This document shows positions 14,765 through 21,524 of a DNA stretch of 23,176 bases, piece after piece. The stretch spans positions 1 through 23,176 of the forward strand of contig JBLMWU010000270.1 in the NCBI GenBank assembly GCA_050257395.1, read 5' to 3'. This stretch comes from JAIRTY01 sp050257395 (GTDB lineage Bacteria > Actinomycetota > Actinomycetes > Streptosporangiales > Streptosporangiaceae). A program made the translations under genes and the position numbers. Under the pieces are notes generated by a model, which did no database searches, was not told the DNA's origin, and saw nothing but the letters and a program-made list of their open reading frames with translations. Positions within the stretch are counted from its first letter, which is position 1, and every line of letters starts with the position of its first letter.

Positions 14765-15529
14765 TCACCGCCAGAGCCCGCGCCGGGTCAGCTCCTCCCT
14801 GAGCAGCACCGGCTGGTCGGTCATGATGCCGTCGGCGCCCAGGTCGAGCGCCGCCCGGATGCTCGCCAGGTCGTTGAGGGTCCACACGTGCACCGGCAGG
14901 CCCGCGGCGTGTGCCCGGCGGATCAGGCCCGCCGTGACGACCTGGATCCCGTAGGCGGCCAGCGGCAGCTGCAGCACGTCCGGGTGCACCGCACCCGCGA
15001 ACGGGCGCGGGCTGGCCAGGAACCGGAGGAACTCCGTCACTGGTGCCCCCGTGCACACCTGCCCCGCCAGGGCCGCCCGCACCCGCCGCAGCCGGGACCG
15101 GGAGAACGAGGTGACGCAGACCCGCTCGAAGCAGCCCGCCCGGCGGATGATGTCCGGCACCAGTTCCGAGGCGGCGCGGTCCTTGACGTCGATGTTGAAC
15201 CGCAGGTCCGGGAAGCCGGCCAGCACCTCGGTGAGCAACGGCACTTCGGCCGGGCCGTCGCTGACCGCTGGCGCCGCCCGCAGCTCGGCGAGGGTGAGCG
15301 CGGACACCCGGCCGCTGAGCCCGGCCAGCTGGTGTGCCCGCGCATCGTGGCAGATGATGACGTGCCCGTCCGCGGTGCCGCGGACGTCGGTCTCGATGTA
15401 CCGGTAGCCGAGCGCGGCCGCCGCCGTGAACGCCATCCAGGTGTTCTCGGCCACGTCCAGGTGGGCGCCGCGGTGGGCGAACGCGATCGGCTGCGGGCTG
15501 TCCAGGAACGCCCAGCGCGGGTCCGGCAC
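14765..15529 (-). CDS. Glycerophosphodiester phosphodiesterase
   Basis: A 254-residue GDPD-family TIM-barrel enzyme that would hydrolyse glycerophosphodiesters to glycerol-3-phosphate and an alcohol. Signature residues, numbered from the GTG at 15529: His19-Arg20 (FAHRGA), Glu29 (AENT), Glu46 and Asp48 (IETDVRGTADG) and His61 (ICHDAR). The late motifs VHVWTLND and GADGIMTDQP complete the barrel. There is no signal peptide, so it is probably cytosolic. The start is uncertain: the frame opens at a TTG (15565), but the GTG at 15529 gives a normal family N terminus; neither has a well-spaced ribosome site. It is convergent with the response regulator and divergent from the second aldo/keto reductase. 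Confidence 0.9.
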   Translation of the reverse strand: MPDPRWAFLDSPQPIAFAHRGAHLDVAENTWMAFTAAAALGYRYIETDVRGTADGHVIICHDARAHQLAGLSGRVSALTLAELRAAPAVSDGPAEVPLLTEVLAGFPDLRFNIDVKDRAASELVPDIIRRAGCFERVCVTSFSRSRLRRVRAALAGQVCTGAPVTEFLRFLASPRPFAGAVHPDVLQLPLAAYGIQVVTAGLIRRAHAAGLPVHVWTLNDLASIRAALDLGADGIMTDQPVLLREELTRRGLWR

Positions 15530-15625
15530 GCCTCGATCATGGACGGCACCCGGCAGCCCCGGCAATCAGCCGCGCCGCCCCGCGCCGCCGGGGAGTCCCG
15601 CCCGCTACCCGGCGTCCCGTCGCGG

Positions 15626-15631
15626 TAGCGT
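15626..15631 (+). promoter_or_regulatory. -10 element for leaderless aldo/keto reductase
   Basis: TAGCGT at 15626-15631 lies seven bases before the ATG at 15639, which has no ribosome site. The spacing matches the TANNNT leaderless pattern seen at several other genes in the window. No convincing -35 is visible in this very GC-rich gap. Confidence 0.5.
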
Positions 15632-15638
15632 GCGGCTC

Positions 15639-16631
15639 ATGGAACATGTCCGACTCGGCCGGACCGGCCTCCCGGTCTCGCGGCTGTGCCTGGGAACGAT
15701 GACCTTCGGGCTGCAGTGCGATGAGCCCACCGCTGTCGCCATCCTCGACCGGGCCGCCGAAGGCGGCATCGACTTCCTGGACACCTCCGACGCCTATCCC
15801 CTGGGCGGGGAGCTCAGCACCCGGGGGGTCACCGAAGAGATCCTGGGCCGCTGGCTGAAGGGGAAACGGGACCGGTTCATCGTCGCCACCAAGTGCTTCG
15901 CCCCGACCGGGCCGGCGCCCTTCGACGCGGGCAACTCCCGCAAGCACATCCTCGCCGCCGTCGATGACTCGCTGCGGCGGCTGCAGACCGACTACATCGA
16001 CCTGTATCAGCTGCACGGCTACGACCGGCAGACGCCGATCGACGAGACGCTGGGCGCTCTGGACGACCTCGTCCGCCAGGGCAAGGTCCGCTACACCGGC
16101 TGCTCCAACTTCCTGACCTACCAGCTGGTCCGGGCCATCGGGCGGAGCGAGACCCTGCGGCTCGCCCGCTTCGATTCGGTCCAGCCGCGCTACAACCTGC
16201 TCTTCCGCCAGATCGAGCGGGAGATGCTGCCGTTCTGCGCCGAGGAGGGGGTCGGCGTCATCCCCTACAACCCGCTGGCCGGCGGGCTGCTGACCGGCAA
16301 GCACTCGGGGGCCGCACCGCCCCCGGAGGGCTCCCGCTTCACCCTCGGCACGGCCGCGGAGATCTATCAGGACCGGTACTGGCACGACCGCGAGTTCGCC
16401 ACCGTCGAGCGGCTGCGCCAGCTCGCGGAGCAGGCCGGGGTGAGCCTGGTGACCCTTGCGGTCGCCTGGGTGCTGGCGAACAAGGCGGTCACCGCGCCGA
16501 TCATCGGGGCCAGTCATCCCGGGCAGCTCGACCTCAGCCTGGCGGCAGCCGGCTACGTACTCGACGGCGACCTGAAGCGGCAGCTGGACGAGGCGACCCA
16601 CGAGTACCGCATGGGCGACGCCCCCCGTTAA
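15639..16631 (+). CDS. Aldo/keto reductase
   Basis: A 330-residue cytosolic NADPH-dependent reductase, distinct from the one at 2868-3875. The AKR tetrad is complete: Asp48 (FLDTSDAY), Tyr53, Lys85 (VATKC) and His126 (LYQLHGYD). The barrel start HVRLGRTGLPVSRLCLGTMTFG and the cofactor segment APIIGASHPGQL are typical. It resembles the potassium-channel-beta/YajO-like branch, with a substrate that cannot be named. The frame extends upstream to 15426, but those codons are antisense to the phosphodiesterase; the ATG at 15639 is set by homology and a -10 seven bases upstream. It is a single gene followed by a hairpin and the glycosyltransferase relic. Confidence 0.92.
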   Translation: MEHVRLGRTGLPVSRLCLGTMTFGLQCDEPTAVAILDRAAEGGIDFLDTSDAYPLGGELSTRGVTEEILGRWLKGKRDRFIVATKCFAPTGPAPFDAGNSRKHILAAVDDSLRRLQTDYIDLYQLHGYDRQTPIDETLGALDDLVRQGKVRYTGCSNFLTYQLVRAIGRSETLRLARFDSVQPRYNLLFRQIEREMLPFCAEEGVGVIPYNPLAGGLLTGKHSGAAPPPEGSRFTLGTAAEIYQDRYWHDREFATVERLRQLAEQAGVSLVTLAVAWVLANKAVTAPIIGASHPGQLDLSLAAAGYVLDGDLKRQLDEATHEYRMGDAPR

Positions 16632-16643
16632 GAGGCGGGGGCG
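16619..16643 (+). terminator. Hairpin at the end of the aldo/keto reductase
   Basis: A seven-base GC stem (16619-16625 with 16637-16643) with an 11-base loop surrounds the TAA stop. It is well placed as a terminator; the lack of a T-run keeps this tentative. Confidence 0.45.
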
Positions 16644-16703
16644 GATCATCCAAAGGGGACGCCCCATGGCCTCTCTGACAGAGGGCACCCCCACCCGGCG
16701 CTG

Positions 16704-17250
16704 AAGTTCATCCCCGCCGCGCTGACCGAGGCGCCGCTGGCGGTGAGCACCGCGGTCACCCTGCCCTTCGTGCTGCCCGTCCTGCCCTGCCCGTGATACC
16801 GGCTTCGTGGCCGCGCTGAACCAGACGTCGGCTGAGACGGTCGGCTGGCCCGAACTCACCCGGACCGTGGCCGGGGCCTGGCACGCGCTGCCGCCCGGCC
16901 AGCGGGCGCACGCCGTCATCTTCACCGTCGATTACGGCGAGGCCGGGGCGATCACCGAACTCGGGCTGCCGCTCGGGCTGCCGGCCGCGGTCAGCGGGCA
17001 CAACACCGAGTGGTGGTGGGGCCCCGGCGACCCGCACGCCACCACCGTGCTCGCGGTGGCGCCCGGGCCTATGGACGTCCAGGGCTACCAGTGCTACCTG
17101 CGCAGATTCTTCGGCAGCGTGCGGGTGGCCGCCACCCTCACCAACCCGGCCGGGCTGCGCAACCAGGAGTACGGCGGCCACGTGTACGTCTGCACCCACC
17201 CCCGGCGGCCGTGGGGCCAGCTGTGGCCGGCCCTGCGCCTTTACAGCTGA
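16704..17250 (+). pseudogene. Relic of a GT39-type membrane glycosyltransferase (C-terminal part)
   Basis: Two fragments in different frames belong together. From 16704 one frame encodes a transmembrane-like stretch containing AVSTAVTLPFVLPVLP and stops just before 16800. In the next frame, from about 16798, comes TGFVAALNQTSAETVGWPEL and a 147-residue open frame to 17250 containing VIFTVDYGEAGAI, GLPAAVSGHN, EWWWGPG and GGHVYVCTHPRRPWGQLWP. This is the last membrane helix plus extracytoplasmic C-terminal domain of actinomycete ArnT/PMT-like (GT39) proteins, which are normally around 500 residues. The catalytic N-terminal part is absent and a frameshift separates the pieces, so it is a pseudogene. 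A GTG at 16807 could start the second piece but has no ribosome site. Its end overlaps the convergent monooxygenase gene by ten bases. Confidence 0.7.
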
Positions 17251-18425
17251 TCGGCGCGGCCGGGGTAGACGTCAGCGACCGGGACAGACCCGCCGAGGAC
17301 ACCGAAGACGCGGCAGGCCAGCTCCGGGCAGGCCGCGGCGGCCCGGTAGAACTCCGCCAGCCGGGGCGTCAGTGCCGCGAGCCTGGCCGTCGACAGGGTC
17401 AGCGCGAACGCGCCGGCCGTGCGGGCATCCCGCTGGCTCTGGTAGCCCGCGACCGCGTCGTCCAGTGGCCGGAGCCCGGCCAGGCCGTCGTGAATGGCAT
17501 CGGCCAGCAGGCCGGCGGCCAGGAAGGAGTCCGACATGCCCATGCCCGTGGCAGGGTCTTTGTGGTGGCCCGCGTCGCCGGCCAGGGCCCATCCTGGCCC
17601 GGCCGATACGCGGTAGAGGTTGGGCAGATCGCCGGTGCCGGTGAACCGCTCTTCCCGGCGGCCGGACGAGACCGCGTCCCACAGCCCCGGGACGAGCCTG
17701 AGGGCCGCCCGGAAGCTGCCATCCACGTCCTGGCGCACCTGATGGAGCTGCCCACGGGGCCACACGACGGCGATGCACGTCAGGTCGTCGTTGGTGGGCC
17801 AGACCAGGATCAGCCGCCCGGGGCGGGCATGAAAGGACGCACCCAGCCCGGCCAGGCCGCTCCAGTAGGAGTAGTAGAACGCGGTGAGCGGCGGATGTTC
17901 CCGGTAGGCACGGGCAGCGACCCGCCTCGCGACGGTCGAGTGGAGGCCGTCGGCGCCCACCACCAGCCGGCCCCGCAATGACAGCTCCGGCCCCTGGCGG
18001 TGACGGCCCCGTACGCCTGCCACCCGGCCGCCGGAGCACAGCAGGTCACGAACCACGAAGCCCTCGATCAGCTCGGCACCGGCCTCCGCGGCGGCCTGGA
18101 CCAGCAGCGCGTCGAGCACGGTCCGGCGCGGGCAGTAGGCCTCGGCGACCCCCGCCACCGGCGGGCCGATGCCAGCTATCCGCACCGGGCCGACGTCGAA
18201 GGTGATCTCCGGGATCGGCGCGCAGCCGCGGGCGCGCAGTTCCCCGAGCAGTCCCCAGGCCTGCAGCCGTGCCGCGCCGCGCGGCCACAGGAAATGCGTG
18301 GACATGGTGTCGCTCGGGAACGAGGCCCGGTCGACCAGGGCGACCCGGTGCCCGGCACGCGCCAGCAGCATGGCCAGCGGCGCGCCGGCACACCGGGCAC
18401 CGACCACGATGACGTCGTACGTCAC
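17241..18425 (-). CDS. FAD-dependent oxidoreductase/monooxygenase (PHBH fold)
   Basis: A 394-residue flavoprotein of the p-hydroxybenzoate-hydroxylase/geranylgeranyl-reductase-like fold. The Rossmann start is TYDVIVVGARCAGAPLAMLLARAG with a GxxxxG variant (Gly9, Gly14) and Asp32 ending strand 2 (VALVDR). The second FAD motif is LVVGADGLHSTVAR, and the GD motif is WALAGDAGHHKDPATGMGM. Together these indicate NAD(P)H-dependent hydroxylation or reduction of a small, perhaps aromatic, compound. The frame opens at 18530, but the GTG at 18425 matches the family start and sits seven bases after -10-like TACCGT (18438-18433). It lies 28 bases after the tautomerase stop; the two probably form a small catabolic or detoxification operon under the divergent TetR. 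Confidence 0.9.
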   Translation of the reverse strand: MTYDVIVVGARCAGAPLAMLLARAGHRVALVDRASFPSDTMSTHFLWPRGAARLQAWGLLGELRARGCAPIPEITFDVGPVRIAGIGPPVAGVAEAYCPRRTVLDALLVQAAAEAGAELIEGFVVRDLLCSGGRVAGVRGRHRQGPELSLRGRLVVGADGLHSTVARRVAARAYREHPPLTAFYYSYWSGLAGLGASFHARPGRLILVWPTNDDLTCIAVVWPRGQLHQVRQDVDGSFRAALRLVPGLWDAVSSGRREERFTGTGDLPNLYRVSAGPGWALAGDAGHHKDPATGMGMSDSFLAAGLLADAIHDGLAGLRPLDDAVAGYQSQRDARTAGAFALTLSTARLAALTPRLAEFYRAAAACPELACRVFGVLGGSVPVADVYPGRADQL

Positions 18426-18453
18426 ACCTGCGACGGTACGAGACCCGCGACGG

Positions 18454-18681
18454 CTAGCCGACGGGCTGACCGGCGGCAAGGGCCTTGACGTCCGCGGTGC
18501 TGAGCGGGTCGCCGGCGATGCCCCAGTCACCGCTCTTCACTTCCTCGACCACCACCCAGGTGACGGGGCGCATGTTCTCCCCCTCGATCTCCACCATCGT
18601 GTCGGTCAGCCGGCGCACCATGTCCTGCTTCTGCTGCGCCGAGAAGACACCCTCGATGACTTTCACGTTGACGAACGGCAT
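18454..18681 (-). CDS. 4-oxalocrotonate tautomerase-family protein
   Basis: A 75-residue tautomerase. The ATG at 18681 is chosen because cleavage of Met exposes the catalytic Pro1 (MPFVNVKVIEG) and GGAAGG lies eight bases upstream; upstream codons in the open frame are non-family. Arg38 in ENMRPVTWVVVEEV and Trp53 in GDWGIAG are at positions used in the 4-OT active site. Members interconvert enol and keto acids, commonly in aromatic degradation, and form hexamers in the cytosol. It is the first gene of a leftward pair with the FAD monooxygenase, which supports an aromatic or enol-ketone substrate, though none can be named. Confidence 0.9.
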   Translation of the reverse strand: MPFVNVKVIEGVFSAQQKQDMVRRLTDTMVEIEGENMRPVTWVVVEEVKSGDWGIAGDPLSTADVKALAAGQPVG

Positions 18682-18722
18682 GTCCCACACCTTCCCCGAT
18701 GGAGCCGGCCAGCGCCGGCGAG

Positions 18723-18747
18723 GTGACTGCAGCGGCTCCGCAGTCAC
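18723..18747. promoter_or_regulatory. Eight-base inverted repeat at the tautomerase transcription start
   Basis: GTGACTGC (18723-18730) and GCAGTCAC (18740-18747) form perfect arms with a nine-base loop. The predicted start of the leftward transcript, six to seven bases past -10 TATTTT (18760-18755), is about 18748, so the repeat would be the first 25 bases of the mRNA. It could be a 5' stabilising stem or a second operator. Confidence 0.45.
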
Positions 18748-18754
18748 GAAAGCG

Positions 18755-18784
18755 AAAATAGCACGATCGTTCGTGCCGTACAAT
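18755..18784. promoter_or_regulatory. Overlapping divergent promoters with central inverted repeat
   Basis: GCACGA (18761-18766) and TCGTGC (18771-18776) are perfect arms around TCGT. For the tautomerase, -35-like TTGTAC (18783-18778), a 17-base spacer that contains the whole repeat, and -10 TATTTT (18760-18755) can be read. For the TetR gene, -10 TACAAT (18779-18784) lies six bases before its ATG and overlaps the other promoter's -35. A dimeric repressor on the repeat would block both. Confidence 0.6.
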
Positions 18785-18790
18785 CGGGGC

Positions 18791-19426
18791 ATGCCACCAC
18801 GCGCCACCGCTCACGGAGCCAGGACCAGGGAGACGATCCTGCGGACCGCCGCCGACGTGGCCTCGGTTGACGGCCTCGACGGCCTCACCATCGGGCGGCT
18901 GGCCGCCGAGCTGGCCATGAGCAAGAGCGGGCTGTTCGCCCACTTCGGGTCGAAGGAAGAGCTGCAGCTGGCCACGATCGAGGAAGCGCGGGAGCGGTAC
19001 ACCCGGGAGGTGATCACGCCGGCGCTCGCCGCTGGCCCCGGGATCACCCGCCTGCACGCCCTGTGCGAGTCGTTCCTCTCCTATGTCGAGCGGGCCGTGT
19101 TCCCCGGCGGGTGCTTCTTCGCCGCCGCCATGGCCGAGTACGGCGGTAAAGCCCCCGGCCCCGTCCGGGACCGCATCACCGGATGCCAGGAGCAGTGGAT
19201 GGGCACACTCGAGCGGGCGGCCGCGGACGCCCGGGACCGGGGCGAGCTGCCGGCCGGCAGCGACCCGCGGCAGCTCGCCTTCGAGCTGGAGGGAGCGCTC
19301 CTGTCGGCGAACTGGTACTTCCACCTCTACGCCGACGGCACCTACCTGGAGCGGGCCCGCCGCGCCGTCGGGGCCCGCCTCGCGGGCGAGGCCACGCCGG
19401 CCGGGCTGCGCTCACTGCAGCGGTAA
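18791..19426 (+). CDS. TetR/AcrR-family transcriptional regulator
   Basis: A 211-residue regulator. The DNA-binding domain covers about residues 10-58 (TRETILRTAADVASVDG then IGRLAAELAMSKSGLFAHF). The C-terminal domain has the motif FPGGCFFAAAMAEYGG, typical of a TetR subgroup in which this GCFF segment lines the ligand pocket. The ATG at 18791 comes six bases after TACAAT, so the message should be leaderless. It diverges from the tautomerase and FAD monooxygenase pair with 109 bases between starts and an inverted repeat in the shared promoter, so it most likely represses that pair until an enzyme substrate or product binds. Confidence 0.92.
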   Translation: MPPRATAHGARTRETILRTAADVASVDGLDGLTIGRLAAELAMSKSGLFAHFGSKEELQLATIEEARERYTREVITPALAAGPGITRLHALCESFLSYVERAVFPGGCFFAAAMAEYGGKAPGPVRDRITGCQEQWMGTLERAAADARDRGELPAGSDPRQLAFELEGALLSANWYFHLYADGTYLERARRAVGARLAGEATPAGLRSLQR

Positions 19427-19440
19427 CGGCGGGCACGCGG

Positions 19441-20295
19441 TCAGGCGTCCGGGACCCGCAGCTGGCGCAGGGCCGTGGTGACGGCGGCGACCCGCTCGTC
19501 ATCCCAGCTGACGTCCGGGTCGGGCTCCAGCAGGCTGGTCGCGACGCTGGCCAGGCCCAGGGCCGGCAGTGACCATTCCTGCTCGGCAGCCGCCCCGAAC
19601 GGGCTGCCGTGCAGCCGCTGCCCGGCCAGCCCGGGGGTGGACAGGGCCATGATGACCAGCCCGCGCAGGGTGGCGCTGAGCAGGGTGGCCAGGGTCCCGA
19701 GATCCGCGCCGGTCTCCGGCCGCAGCCGGTAGCCGAACAGCCCGGTCAGCTGCGCCCAGGCGGCCGCGATCCGGGTGGCACGGCGGCGCTCGGACTCAGC
19801 CAGCGCCGCCTGGACCTCATCGCGCAGCTTGCCGTCGGCCAGGCTGAGGAAGGTGGCGTGCAGGGCGAGGTAGGTCCGCCAGCCGGATGAGCCGTAGACG
19901 TTCTGGAAGTCGAACAGCGCCAGCTCGCGGAACAGCTCCAGCAGGAGCTCGTGCCGCTGCTGCGCGGTGCGCAGCCAGTCTTCGCGGCGGGCGATGATCC
20001 GCTGGATCAGCTCCAGCTCGGCCCCGGTGGGATCGGGGGTGGTGTCGGTGGCCAGTTCCTTCACCAGGTCGCTGAAGAACAGGTCCTTGTAGGGCCAGCG
20101 CCGGTACACGGCGCTGCGGGAGACGCCGGCCTCCCGGATCACGTCCTCGAAGCTGATGTGTTCCAGGCTGACGGTCAGCCCGCTCCGGTTCACCATGGCC
20201 AGCGCCGCCTGCAGCATCCGCTGCCCGGTCTCCTGGTCGGAGATGCGCCGGGCCCGGCGCGCCAGCCCGGTCGGTGCCTGTGCCTGCTGTGTCAC
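19441..20295 (-). CDS. TetR/AcrR-family transcriptional regulator, long form
   Basis: A 284-residue regulator, longer than the usual 190-230 because of an extended C-terminal ligand domain. The helix-turn-helix is at about residues 20-75 (FEDVIREAGVSRSAVYRRWPYKDLFF); the YRRWP form of the recognition end is common in a subgroup of actinomycete TetR proteins. Start: GTG at 20295, preceded by AGGGGG at six bases; the frame continues upstream to 20367 through promoter sequence. A good promoter lies upstream (-35 TTGAGA, 17 bases, -10 TATGTT) and a perfect operator-like repeat covers the -35. It diverges from the YceI-domain gene and is convergent with the preceding TetR gene, with 14 bases between stops. 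Confidence 0.9.
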   Translation of the reverse strand: MTQQAQAPTGLARRARRISDQETGQRMLQAALAMVNRSGLTVSLEHISFEDVIREAGVSRSAVYRRWPYKDLFFSDLVKELATDTTPDPTGAELELIQRIIARREDWLRTAQQRHELLLELFRELALFDFQNVYGSSGWRTYLALHATFLSLADGKLRDEVQAALAESERRRATRIAAAWAQLTGLFGYRLRPETGADLGTLATLLSATLRGLVIMALSTPGLAGQRLHGSPFGAAAEQEWSLPALGLASVATSLLEPDPDVSWDDERVAAVTTALRQLRVPDA

Positions 20296-20329
20296 TGCAC
20301 GCCCCCTGCCGGGCCGTAAGACCCCACCC

Positions 20330-20366
20330 AACATAGGACTTGAGACTCTATGTCTCAAGTTTGACA
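20330..20366. promoter_or_regulatory. TetR promoter with 23-base operator, facing the YceI gene
   Basis: Nine-base perfect arms ACTTGAGAC (20338-20346) and GTCTCAAGT (20352-20360) surround TCTAT. On the minus strand -35 TTGAGA (20358-20353, five of six to consensus), 17 bases and -10 TATGTT (20335-20330) drive the TetR gene, and the repeat covers the -35 and most of the spacer. On the plus strand a perfect TTGACA (20361-20366) abuts the repeat toward the YceI gene, though no good -10 follows. Confidence 0.7.
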
Positions 20367-20427
20367 TCTGATGTCCTTACTCCAGGGTACCGGACGGCGG
20401 TGCCCTCCCGATCAAGGACGGTGGGCA

Positions 20428-21147
20428 ATGGTTTCGCAGGCAGCACGCAGCAGGACGGGCGGTTACGCGCCGGGCAGGCGGCACAGGCGGCACTGGGGGC
20501 GGTGGCTGCTCGGCAGCGTGGCCGTCCTGCTCGTGCTGCTGGTCGGAGCAGCCGGGCTCGCCATCAAGCTCGCCCCATCCCCGGCCCCGCTCGCACTCCC
20601 CAGCGGCGTCAGCGCCCCGGCCGGGCCGCTCGCTGGCACCTGGACCGTGGCGGCGGGCTCGCTGGCGGGCTTCCGGGTCCGCGAGAGCGCCGCGGGCCTG
20701 GGCAACGACACGGTCGGCCGGACCAGCGCCATCACCGGCACCGTCGCGGTGACAGGTGACCGGGTCACCCAGGCGCGCCTGCGCATCGGCCTGGCCGCGC
20801 TGCGGGTCAACGGCAAAGTGCAGCCGCAGTTCGTCACCAGCCTCGGCGTCCGGGCGTTCCCGGCCGCGATCTTCACGCTCACCCGGCCGGTGGCCCTGCC
20901 AGCCGGGTTCAGCTCGGGCCGGACGGTCCACGCAACCGCGGCCGGCCGTCTCACCCTGCACGGGGTCACCCGGCCGGTGACGGTCACCTTCTCCGCCCGC
21001 CGGGACGGGCGCACGCTGGCAGCCGTGGCGACCATCCCGGTGGCCTTCTCCCGGTGGCACATCAAGGGCCCGCGCGGCTACGGCTTCCTCGGCTCGCTGG
21101 CCAGCAACGGCACCGCCGAGATGCTGCTCATCCTGGGCCGGCGGTAG
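20428..21147 (+). CDS. YceI-domain protein, membrane-anchored
   Basis: A 239-residue protein with an Arg-rich cytosolic N terminus, one transmembrane anchor at about residues 26-47, and an extracytoplasmic YceI lipocalin-like domain from about 72 to the end (GTWTVAAGSLAGFRVRE, then LTLHGVTRPVTVTF and FSRWHIKGP). YceI proteins form a beta-barrel that binds isoprenoid or other amphiphilic lipids, and in bacteria are linked to stress and base or quinone metabolism. The ATG at 20428 is chosen as the start of the basic tail, with AAGGA about ten bases upstream; an earlier in-frame ATG at 20371 lies in the promoter region. It is divergent from the long TetR gene and probably under its control. Confidence 0.85.
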   Translation: MVSQAARSRTGGYAPGRRHRRHWGRWLLGSVAVLLVLLVGAAGLAIKLAPSPAPLALPSGVSAPAGPLAGTWTVAAGSLAGFRVRESAAGLGNDTVGRTSAITGTVAVTGDRVTQARLRIGLAALRVNGKVQPQFVTSLGVRAFPAAIFTLTRPVALPAGFSSGRTVHATAAGRLTLHGVTRPVTVTFSARRDGRTLAAVATIPVAFSRWHIKGPRGYGFLGSLASNGTAEMLLILGRR

Positions 21148-21153
21148 CCGGCC
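21136..21153. terminator. Hairpin at the end of the YceI gene
   Basis: Perfect seven-base arms GGCCGGC (21136-21142) and GCCGGCC (21147-21153) with a four-base loop surround the TAG stop. The convergent zinc-finger gene ends 17 bases on, so the stem may stop both transcripts. Confidence 0.5.
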
Positions 21154-21170
21154 GCTCCGGGGCGGCGCGC

Positions 21171-21524
21171 CTAGCTGTTCAGGTGGGCGCGCCAGTCCTG
21201 GGGCACCCGGCCGGCCGGGCCCGGGACCGGCTGGTCCACGGGGTGGTGCTGCGGCGAGGCCAGCGCCGGCCCGGCCTCGTAGAACTGCTCCTCCGGATAG
21301 CTCCAGAACCAGTCCTCACCCGGCTCGAAGCTGCGGATCACCGGGTGCCCGGTGGCGGCCGCGTGCGCGCTCGCGTGCTGGGACGGCGAGGTGTCGCAGC
21401 AGCCGATGTGCCCGCACTCGGCGCACCGGCGCAGGTGCAGCCACCAGCCCCCGGCCGCCTCGCACTCGGCGCAGCCGGTCCCGCTGGGCGGCACCGCCGG
21501 GTCGACCCCCGTCATCTCCGTCAT
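21171..21524 (-). CDS. UBP-type zinc-finger protein
   Basis: A 117-residue protein made of a single UBP (BUZ/ZnF-UBP) zinc finger. Candidate ligands in order: Cys18 and Cys21 (CAEC), Cys34 and Cys37 (CAEC), Cys42, His50, His54 and His60, with the family features CGHIGCC and HASAHAAATGHPV. In eukaryotes this fold binds the free C-terminal Gly-Gly of ubiquitin; in bacteria its ligand is unknown. The ATG start overlaps the kinase stop by four bases (ATGA), so it is translationally coupled and probably stoichiometric with the kinase. The C-terminal 45 residues are Pro-rich and without motifs. It is the last gene of the right-end operon. Confidence 0.88.
   Translation of the reverse strand: MTEMTGVDPAVPPSGTGCAECEAAGGWWLHLRRCAECGHIGCCDTSPSQHASAHAAATGHPVIRSFEPGEDWFWSYPEEQFYEAGPALASPQHHPVDQPVPGPAGRVPQDWRAHLNS

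Noticed and set aside
16666..16704. 12-codon frame with a ribosome site before the glycosyltransferase relic
   Set aside because: Too short and without conserved features; best seen as part of the decayed gene, not a small protein.
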